Positions 56,601 through 64,000 of a DNA stretch of 64,000 nucleotides are shown here, in pieces. Both the position numbers and the translations under genes were made by a program. Source of the DNA: Dolomedes plantarius (Eukaryota; Arthropoda; Arachnida; Araneae; Dolomedidae); assembly GCA_907164885.2 (NCBI GenBank), contig OU015495.1, positions 211,368,807-211,432,806 of the forward strand, in the 5' to 3' direction. Each line of letters begins with the position of its first letter. Position 1 is the first letter of the stretch. The notes below the pieces were generated by a model. The model saw nothing but the letters and a program-made list of their open reading frames with translations. It was not told the DNA's origin and made no database searches.

Positions 56601-57043
56601 ATACTCATTTTGAATATTTTTCGTGTATTTCTATTTAGTCATTAGTGCGCAATTTTTAATTACAGCTAAAACTATTTCGAATCGAAATCTTGTTCTTTAT
56701 CTGGCGCGTTTTCCACACATTTGTATTTTTTAAACATGCTGTTGCTCGAAATGTTGTTTATAACATCCGGGCACCGAAATCTTTTATAAAACTTTGACGA
56801 AGAACCCAACTTTTATAAAAGTTATCTTTTATCAAAGTTGAGGTATTACACTGTCAGATTTCTCGTCAAACTTCTTTTATAAAAGATCTTTGTCAAATAA
56901 CTTTCATAACCTAAAAAAATAAAGAAAATCTTCAAAACAAAACTTAGAACGGGAGCGAAAAGCAATGAATGGCGAAAACAATACTATCAACAAGGATGGG
57001 GCGCATAATTGGCGCTTTATTGCCACTTTTTCGCCAAACCGCA

Positions 57044-57070
57044 AAGCTTCAGCTATAATACGTAAGTACC
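57044..57070 (-). repeat. Terminal inverted repeat, right
   Basis: Exact reverse complement of 53595-53621. Immediately followed by GAAAAGG and mariner sequence. Confidence 0.9.
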
Positions 57071-57308
57071 GAAAAGGTAAAGTCACCTTCAAATAAATTT
57101 ATCTACTTCAAAATAATCTCCAAAGGAGTCTATACAATTTTTTCAACGTTTCTTCAATTCATCGAAACACTGTTTATAGGCGTAGGAACTAATCGTTCGC
57201 AAAATACGAGTAATATTTCATTTAATAACAGAGACGTTTACAAATCTCTGTCCTTTTAGGGCCATCTTAAAAAAAGGAAAAAGGAAAAAAATCATCTGAC
57301 GATAAGTA
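57071..57308 (-). pseudogene. Mariner transposase C-terminus, family M (continuation)
   Basis: Minus-strand continuation of the mariner whose end is at 53545-53594. It encodes the tail after the third catalytic Asp (reading DDFFPFSFFKMALK, then RTISSYAYKQCFDELKKRW). Stops interrupt it. It breaks off at about 57308, where a plus-strand mariner of the same family begins. Confidence 0.75.
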
Positions 57309-58133
57309 ACAACTCAGCAACTTTCAGACATGCTTGGGATAAGCAAAGAAAGCTGTCGATTAATTTTAATTGAAAATCTGAAATTGAAAAATGTTTGTGC
57401 TCGATTTGTGCCTCGACTCGAGTTTGACAGAACAGCAATAAGAAGACAGAAAAGCTTGCTGTGAAGATTTTCTGACTATTACGCAACAGGACAAGAATTT
57501 CTGAATGTGTATTATAGCAGGATATGAGACCTGGTGTTTACAATACGACCCAGAAGCAAAAAGACAAAGTGTACAGTGGAAAGGACCGTCTTCTCCCATA
57601 CAAAAAAAGCACGGGTGTCAAATAAAAGATAAATTTGATGCTGATTGCATTTTTCGATTACAAAGGACTTATTCACCACGAATTTGATCCTGATAATCAA
57701 ACAATTAAGATGTGCTTTTTCAATTAAGAAACGGGATAAGGCGAGTTAGGAAGGAACTGTTTAATCCTGGGCAATGGTTTTTTTACACGATAATACTAGT
57801 ATCCATACAGCAATTTCTGTACAACAATATCTTGCTAAGCATTCAATTACAGTGATATATCACCCATCATATTCTCACGACTTATCGCCAGCTGATTTTT
57901 TTCCTTTTTCCGAAGCTTAAAAAATGGCCATGAAAACATAGAGATTTGAAAACGACATGGATATTAAATCAAATGTTACGCGTATTTTGCAAACGGTTAG
58001 TTCCAACGCCTATAAGCAGTTTTTCGATGACTTGAAGAAACGTTGGAAAAAATTGTATAGACTCCTTTGGCGATTATTTTGAAGGAGTTAAATTTATTTA
58101 AAGGTGAGTCATATTTTTCTTATTTATAAAAAA
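57309..58133 (+). pseudogene. Mariner transposase relic, family M, 5' truncated
   Basis: It begins within the region before the catalytic core (LSDMLGISK-type), continues through GYETWCLQYDPEAKRQS, where the first catalytic Asp of the usual GDETW has become Tyr, then through KGLIHHEF-type and LLHDN-type regions in other frames, to the C-terminal QFFDDLKKRWKKLYRLLWRLF and the 3' UTR. Several frameshifts and stops are present. At 58134 a Helitron-like insertion separates it from its terminal repeat at 58978-59006. Confidence 0.8.
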
Positions 58134-58977
58134 CTAGCTGAAGTACCCGGCGTTGCCCGATTTTAAAAAAATAATATGCCTATGTTTTAATCTGAACTAT
58201 CAATTATATCTATATAAAATTTCAGCTCAATTGAAACAATACTTTTTCACTTATAAAGGAACAAACATAGACCTATTCGAAATAATCAATAAATTTCACG
58301 GTTTCAATGAAACACACTGATTTTTGAATAAATTTCAATAATTCATGTTCGATTTACTCAAAATGCGCATAAAATTGTACAAAAATTCAAAAACATTTAG
58401 TTTATAAGTTAAATAAAGTTGTGTAATATTATACCAATAAATTTCCAGTTGATAGCAAATAAATTTTAAATCTTTTTTTACCTTAAATGTCTAATAAAAA
58501 GCTTGGTTTCAAATGTAATTTTCTTCAATAAATCCTTACACGTTGCCAATTTCAAAAATCTTTTTTGTATTTATCAATACCTCCTCCATTTGAATCGTTA
58601 AAATATTAAATGTTTTACTGATAATAAATGAAAATGTAGTTTGATGTGTTGCTATGGTTACTTAACTATGGTCGACAAAGAAAATTCAAATGTTAAAAAT
58701 GTTTTACTGATAATAAATGAAAATGTCGTTTGATGTGTTGCTGTGGTTACTTGACTATTGTTGACGGAGGAAAAATTGTAAAGGTGAAGCATCAGCTCAA
58801 CATTTAGGCCCCTAACTTTCTTTCTACTGATCAGATATACATAATATATAGCCTATGTCCATCTGGAATAATGTACCTTTCAAATAGTTAAATAAATTTT
58901 CAAATAGGTGCAGTGGTTCCGAAGATTACCCTCCACATACAAAATCCGCCCTCTCTCTCTTTATATATTAGTATAGA
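58134..58977 (-). mobile_element. Helitron-like element inserted in mariner
   Basis: 844 bp between A (58133) and T (58978) of the mariner 3' end. On the plus strand it begins CTAGCTGAAGTACCCGGCGT and ends TATTAGTATAGA, so on the minus strand it runs TC...CTAG, the Helitron pattern. Removing it restores the expected mariner sequence AAAAAATTGCCCGG. Inside is a 90-bp tandem duplication (58612-58770). No helicase frame, so non-autonomous. Confidence 0.78.
58612..58770 (+). repeat. Tandem duplication, about 90 bp
   Basis: ATGTTTTACTGATAATAAAT and the following GTTTGATGTGTTGCT-GGTTACTT block occur twice inside the Helitron-like element with a few substitutions. Confidence 0.8.
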
Positions 58978-59006
58978 TTGCCCGGTTTCTTTATGGGCGC
59001 ACCTTG
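58978..59006 (+). mobile_element. Mariner family M, right terminal repeat
   Basis: GCCCGGTTTCTTTATGGGCG then CACCTTG, followed by TA. It is the complement of the end at 53545. It belongs to the plus-strand mariner split by the Helitron-like element. Confidence 0.85.
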
Positions 59007-59015
59007 TATTTAACG

Positions 59016-59085
59016 GGGCTTGTCGGTATTCGACCCGATCGCCCTCAGCACCGAAAACCCACGAGCTACCACCAAGCAACTTCGA
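59016..59085 (-). mobile_element. tRNA-like / SINE fragment
   Basis: On the minus strand GGTGGTAGCTCGTGGG and, about 35 bp on, CGGGTCGAATACCG resemble decayed A and B boxes of a tRNA-derived promoter. It lies right beside the mariner target site. Weak call. Confidence 0.35.
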
Positions 59086-59890
59086 GCCCTTTCCCTATTC
59101 TCATAGCGAATTCACAGTAATCGCGGTTTTTAATTTACATGTCCATGTTTCAGTGAAAAGAAAACTTTAGATTCATTCAAATGTATCGTTCACTCAAGGC
59201 GATAAAAGTATATATTCTTCATATTAGTGGTAAGGAAGTTTTCAATCCTGTACTACTTTTATTTTCAAATTATTATTTTGTTCCTACTGCAGTTATATCA
59301 TAAGTTCAACATTTTCAATAAGCAAGTCGTAAAAATATATTTCATACTATTATCCTTAGCGCAAATTTGCGGATACCATAGCAATTACTGCTTTTTTTAT
59401 CATAAGACTTTATCTGTAAGAAAAGACATGGAAAACTGAAACAGCAGACTTAAAAGTGTATGCACATGCTGGATATAAAATGAATATTAAATATTTGTTA
59501 GCTGATCTTACCGATATAATAGGGAGTCACATGCTTTGAAATCACATATTTAAAAAAATTCTTTATGTATAATGACTGCCCTTAGAAAATTCATTTAAAG
59601 ACTATAGTTAGATTAAACGAAGAACCTAAGTTATTAAGTATGTTAATTTTCGGCAAAAAAAATATAAATATCAGGGTAATTTGACAGTTTGCAAACAGTT
59701 TAATTACGGAAATCAATTGAATATCATATTTAACTATGCGGATTTTAATTACATGGTTAAAGGCAAATATAAGGTTCTCCTTCTTCGTTTAAACATTAAT
59801 TTCAATACCTCTTTTCAAATCATGGTGGAACTGAATAATAATATACCGGGCTTCTTCTTCTATCTAATGATGATATTTAGTGTCTCCTGT
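59086..59890. other. Unassigned AT-rich region
   Basis: Nothing recognised; frames at 59227-59439 and 59681-59929 look like AT-rich chance openings. Confidence 0.35.
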
Positions 59891-59970
59891 AATGGGATTT
59901 TCTTTAAGTTAAAAGTTCTTTTGAGGTAGCTAATAATTTTAATGAAATTCCTTGCCAAGTAATTAATTAA
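59891..59970 (+). repeat. 80-bp inverted repeat, left arm
   Basis: It starts AATGGGATTTTCTTTAAGTT and ends AAGTAATTAATTAA. About 95 percent identical to the complement of 62006-62085. Confidence 0.85.
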
Positions 59971-59981
59971 CTGTTACATTA

Positions 59982-61262
59982 CACTCATGTCCATAAATTA
60001 AGGATAATGCCAGCTCCGGCAAATAAAAGTTCAGAAACAAAACAAACGTGACTTATTCATAAAGCCCATTTATTAAACAAAAGATAAAGAACAAAAAAGA
60101 TGGTGTGTGTATGATACCATTCATAAAAACGACGATTTTTGCTCCCTGGAGCAATTGTAAAAAATATCTCCTGTAAAAATTTTAATATTATTTGGTTGGT
60201 ATGATGGTTAATACATTTTATGTCTCCCATGCGATGAAATACAGTCCGTACAACGCCGAGGCATGCTGAGTATCAAATTATCGAGCTGATCTTGGGGAAG
60301 ATTACTCCAGTCAGCAAGCAATTCTCTCCCAAGTTCCGGTACACATGTAGGAGGTGGTTGACGGGCTGAAACTCGTCGGCCAAGTATGTTCCACACATGC
60401 TATATCGAATTCAAGTCAGTTGGGAATGCTGGCCATTCCGTACTGGTGATATCCTCAGACTGAAGGCATTCGTTTACGATGTTTGCTCGGTGAGTCATCC
60501 ATAAACATAATCGGCGTTGTCATCCATAAACATAAATTCTGTGCCCGTGGCACCCCTAATCAAACTTACATGTTGTTCCAGAATGATGTCCCGATAAATA
60601 TGTCCGTTCATGGTTCCGATTTGAACATGCAGATCTGTTCTGGAGCCCAGTATAATTCCACCCCAAACGAGCAATCCTGCACCACCGTAACGGTGTCGTT
60701 CATTGATGTTGTCTTGGTGGCAACGGGTACCTGGCGTTTTCCATATGGAAGTCCGACGTGAATCAGACTGCAAGCTAGACCTGGACTCGTCGGAAAACAT
60801 CACACAAACCCACTGTGACGATGTCCACATTGCATGTTCTCTACTCCAGACTAATCGCTGCCGACAGTTAGTTGCCGTGAGCGGAACACATCTGACAGGC
60901 CTGCGAGCATATAGACCAATATTTCCCAAACGTCTGTACACGGTTTGCCTTGAAACTGTGGTACCCGTGGCTGCAGATAGCTGACGAGACTGGTCGGATG
61001 CTGTGCTCCGTCTGCTTCTTTTAGCAGGTACTGCCAAATACCGGTCTTCATTAGGCGTTGTAACTCGGGGGAGACCTGTACTGTAACGTCTACTGACATT
61101 TCCATCATCTTGGAATCGTTGCCAAAGCCTAGAGAGGACAACTTGAGCAATTCCAAGTTCCTTGGATACTTCCATCTGAGTACGCCCACATTCAAGGCGG
61201 CCATTAACTCTACGACGTAAAAAATCATCCACATGCGTCCTCTGTGTCATAACTATTCGGTA
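59982..61262 (-). mobile_element. Tc1-like transposon, family 3, one end lost
   Basis: The left end CACTCATGTCCATAAATTAA follows TA (59980-59981) and begins like family 1. The other terminal repeat is missing: at about 61262 the sequence switches to a Helitron-like fragment. A transposase relic fills the interior on the minus strand. Confidence 0.8.
60208..61250 (-). pseudogene. Tc1-like transposase, family 3, disabled
   Basis: I start at the Met at 61250 (MTQRTHVDDFLRRR); the Met nine codons upstream belongs to the neighbouring repeat. The N-terminal two helix-turn-helix units are intact (LSRLWQRF, VSRQTVYRRLG). The first catalytic Asp is in VMFSDESRS and the second in FMFMDDNA. Right after it a micro-duplication of TTTATGGATGAC shifts the frame. 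The third motif reads PTDLNSI-stop-HVW, so the codon for the catalytic Glu has become TAG. The C-terminus NILGRRVSAR...SMPRRCTDCISSHGRH is preserved. Certainly inactive. Confidence 0.88.
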
Positions 61263-61345
61263 AGAATCGCCATGCAAAATTTCAGCCCTTTAGGTCCAGC
61301 GGTTTGGTCTGTGCGTTGTATGTCAGTCAGTGAGTCAGTCAGTTT
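61262..61345 (-). mobile_element. Helitron-like 5' end fragment
   Basis: It is close to 21210-21310 (GAATCGCCATGCAAAATTTC, GGTCCAGCGGTTTGGTCTGT, TCAGTCAGT units) but stops before the TATATAGA terminus. It abuts the broken end of the Tc1-like element, so one truncated the other. Confidence 0.65.
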
Positions 61346-61796
61346 CGGAACTGTATTTGTAAGGTATACACAAGATTCGATTCACAAGAATCGAACTTTT
61401 GAATGAATTAAAGAAGCTGCTTCAGATATGCTAATTTCGGCATACGCGCTTAGTATAAATACCACGCAGCGTCATTAATGAAAAGGCGAGGTTGTTAAGG
61501 TTGAAAAGGTGTTATCCTGCGCTAGTGCTTAGCGGGCCAGAAGTTTACATGTCAGTACTGCTGGTTTGACTTACTGTTCGTGAGTATAAAAATATATTGT
61601 TCTTGAGAGCTGTGTTTATACATTCCGTACAAGTAGTACGTATGCTTATTGCTGTAAAAGCCAATTATATGTGCAACGAATTCAATAAACATTGTTTCAT
61701 GTATAAACTGTGTTTGCATCAAAATACAAATAGAGTGCCACTTCAAATTATATACACCCAAGTCTGGGTAGAAGTGAGCATAGAATCTCTATATAT
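61346..61796. other. Unassigned spacer
   Basis: No feature recognised. Confidence 0.3.
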
Positions 61797-61879
<83 letters not shown>

Positions 61880-61886
61880 GTGTGTG
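61797..61886. repeat. CA/TA/TG microsatellite
   Basis: (CA)n, (TA)n, then a short (TG)n. Confidence 0.95.
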
Positions 61887-62005
61887 TCTCCTGATTTCAT
61901 GTGCCTGAATTGATTATTTTTGAAAAGTTAAAGAAAGCAGCCACTATATCGGTTAGTGATCGGATCATCGGTTAGTGATAGAGACTTTCTGAGCTAACAA
62001 TTTAT

Positions 62006-62085
62006 TTAATTAATTTTTTGGCAAGGAATTTCATTAAAATTATTAGCTAGCTCAAAAGAACTTTTAACTCAAAGAAAATCCCATT
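62006..62085 (-). repeat. 80-bp inverted repeat, right arm
   Basis: Reverse complement of 59891-59970, the same length. Confidence 0.85.
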
Positions 62086-62589
62086 GCATCTGCTAGTAAA
62101 TTTAGGACTCTGTAAATTTACGACTGACTGTCAAGGCAGTGATTTCAAACAAATCACTATAAATCCTTCAAAAATATTACCGAATTATAAATTTAGTATC
62201 CAGATGAGTTTATAACCGATAAAACTTCTGAAATGGAAAACAAAAAATGGAAATAGAAGAAGGTATTTAATTTATTGATTTATTTCCATTTATTTCTTAT
62301 AAAGAAGTGTAGTATTCATTTAATTCAAAATTACTTGTGTATAGATTTTTCAACAGAAAATATTAAATTATAAATATGCTACTTTATAAGCAAATAGCCT
62401 AAGTGGTGCTAGGAATTCATCCCTAAGCTAAGAAATCTAATCCTGTATTCCCCCATTATCTGCGCTCCGTTGCAATTAAAATGTTAAAAGTAAATATTAA
62501 ATGCAATAATTAATGTAAAATATCAATTTAAATAATTGCTCTTTAGTAGCATTTACTTTTTTAATACACCGAATATTTGGTAGACAAAA
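62086..62589. other. Unassigned AT-rich spacer
   Basis: Nothing recognised. Confidence 0.3.
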
Positions 62590-63060
62590 ATCGCTGAGCG
62601 TAAATCAATGAAGAATTTCTTCTAAATGTGATTTAAAATATTCCTCTATTAGTAAAATGTATTACGACTAATGCTAATCACATGTTCACATAAAGTTACC
62701 TAAATTTTCTTGTTAACTGAATACATTTTCAATGAAAGTTCAATGAAATCAATGAAAGCTGTTAACTGAATACATTTTCAATGAAAGTTCAATGAAATCA
62801 ATGAAAGCGTGAAATCAATTAAGCGTACATTTTCAATGAAAGTTCAATGAAATCAATTAAAGCTTGTTAACTGAATACATTTTGAATGAAAGTTCAATGA
62901 AATCAATGAAAGCGTAATCAATGAAGAATTTCTTCTAAATATGATTTAAAATATTCCTCTTTTAGTAAAATGTATTACGACTAATGCTAATCACAAGTTC
63001 GCATGAAGTTACCTAAATTTTCCTGTTAACTGAATACATTTTCAATGAAAGTTATAAGTA
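62590..63060 (+). repeat. Nested tandem duplication
   Basis: A segment of about 160 bp (AATCAATGAAGAATTTCTTC ... ACATTTTCAATGAAAGTT) occurs at about 62608 and again at about 62917. Between them a unit containing TTTTCAATGAAAGTTCAATG is repeated roughly every 50-60 bp about four times. The pattern suggests replication slippage nested in a larger duplication. Confidence 0.8.
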
Positions 63061-63796
63061 AAGCCGTGTAACTATAGGAAAGAAAAATATTGTCTCATAT
63101 TACTACACAAAACTCCCTAATTACACTGTTTTCTGGGCCATGAACAGAAATATGTTTTTAGCTCTTCGCTCGTATTAGGTAATTATCTAATATTTTTCAA
63201 GTAGTCTACTATAACAGTCAACTCTTTTGTATCGCTCAATAATTATCAGGAACTATTTATTGGGAAACATAGGGACATTTATTCTTTCCAGACCTTATGC
63301 GGGCCCTTTTAATGATATTAAGAGAAAAGCTAAAAAGCAGCATTAAGATCGCTATCTCTTATTTTATATTTAAACAAAACTCCTTAATTGCGTCAGATAC
63401 TTTTGTTATCGCTTGCTGTTGTTAAAATACAATGAACTACTAGTTATATTATGTTATTCTGAGTAACAGATCTTTCATATTTGGGAAATTTGTAATAATT
63501 ATTTCCATGTTTTCGAGGGATATGCACAATTTATTTTAAGGGAAAATTTCTTACACAACCACAAAAAAAAGGAATAGTGTGCTTACTATTAATTGACTTT
63601 GATGAAATCAAATAATGAGATTTCATTTAGCGAAAAAAAATAAGGTGAGAAAGAGAATATTGTGAAAATAACTGACTTACTCAAATTTTACCACGAAGTT
63701 ATAAAAAACAAAGACAGAAGGCTATAATGAAAAATCCCCAATTTTTCTCCTTATAAAGAGGTTTTTATTCTCTTACAAAAGGTAATTTATGTAAAA
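63061..63796. other. Unassigned AT-rich spacer
   Basis: Nothing recognised. Confidence 0.3.
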
Positions 63797-63845
63797 AAAA
63801 TATTTGTTACTAGCCGGGTGAATCCCGCCTAGTAACAAATATTTT
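63797..63845. repeat. Near-perfect hairpin, 17-bp outer and 4-bp inner stem
   Basis: The arms 63797-63813 and 63829-63845 (AAAATATTTGTTACTAG and complement) pair perfectly. After one C/C mismatch, CGGG and CCCG pair around a 5-nt loop. CTAG occurs at both inner ends, and CTAGCCGGG resembles a Helitron-type terminus. Confidence 0.88.
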
Positions 63846-64000
63846 GAATTAGTAAATTTATTCCTATAGCAAGAAAGCAGATTATAACAAAAATTGTAGA
63901 CAAAAGTGTAAATAAATTCACTGTTGGTTAGCACAGCTCAACTCTTTACTTTTAGACGCATCTAAATGCAAGAAAAAAAATACATGGCTGTACTCAATGC
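63846..64000. other. Unassigned window end
   Basis: AT-rich; nothing recognised. Confidence 0.3.

Larger units (their letters stand above)
53595..57070. mobile_element. Foldback-like element with tandem-repeat arms
   Basis: 3476 bp. The outer 27 bp at each end (53595-53621 and 57044-57070) are perfect inverted repeats beginning GGTACTTACGTATTATAGCT. The insertion splits a mariner; GAAAAG lies directly outside each end, consistent with an imperfect 6-8 bp target duplication. Both arms carry the same 140-158-bp tandem unit in opposite orientation (9 copies left, 3-4 right). A second inverted block (GTTTTCCACACATTTGTATT) lies inside each arm. No transposase frame was found, so it is non-autonomous. 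The overall plan resembles Drosophila foldback or Galileo elements by architecture only. Confidence 0.75.

Overview
The window looks like intergenic DNA from an AT-rich, repeat-laden arthropod nuclear genome. A spider or other arachnid is the best guess, because the Tc1/mariner transposase types resemble those I associate with orb-weaver genomes; this is inference only. There are no bacterial operons, no CRISPR array, and no host gene that I can recognise. Every coding segment I can name is a transposase or a transposase relic.
Layout. 1-2406: two inverted copies of a dispersed repeat (family A) around 1.5 kb of featureless DNA. 2407-3802: Tc1-like element, dead. 3856-4710: repeat B. 5425-6834: Tc1-like element with an intact DD34E transposase. 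6988-7605: repeat D. 7664-13360: A copies, AT-rich DNA and a short LINE 3' tail with target duplication. 13515-14393: second repeat B. 16681-18083: second intact copy of the DD34E element. 18990-19470: second repeat D. 19615-19690: tRNA-like SINE head. 20546-22875: three Helitron-like elements, two of them joined end to end. 24054-29545: three short inverted-repeat elements flanked by TTAA, plus a mariner relic. 31085-32780: two pogo/Tigger-type elements 16 bp apart. 32907-33262: a long hairpin. 33343-34207: third repeat B. 36120-37140: a minisatellite split by a TA array. 38129-39111: an internally deleted mariner, followed by about 490 bp of TA/TACA repeat. 40197-40616: TTAA-flanked MITE. 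40850-42130: a GC-richer stretch, possibly LTR-like. 44567-45300: deleted Tigger. 45852-47264: second copy of the first Tc1-like family, one frameshift from intact. 53545-59006: the most complex locus. Here a mariner is interrupted by a 3.5-kb foldback-like element with perfect 27-bp inverted ends and tandem-repeat arms, and a second mariner of the same family, in the opposite orientation, is interrupted by a Helitron-like element. 59891-62085: 80-bp inverted repeats around a truncated Tc1-like element. 62590-63060: tandem duplication. 63797-63845: a near-perfect hairpin.
How the parts relate. TA-targeting transposons, (TA)n/(CA)n/(TG)n arrays and short non-coding repeat units are interleaved, and array boundaries often coincide with element ends. 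The only reading frames likely to encode full-length proteins are the two 346-aa transposases, which could act in trans on each other's ends. Everything else appears to be non-autonomous or decayed. The strongest candidate for something undescribed is the foldback-like element at 53595-57070; the long hairpin and the TTAA-flanked families come next.
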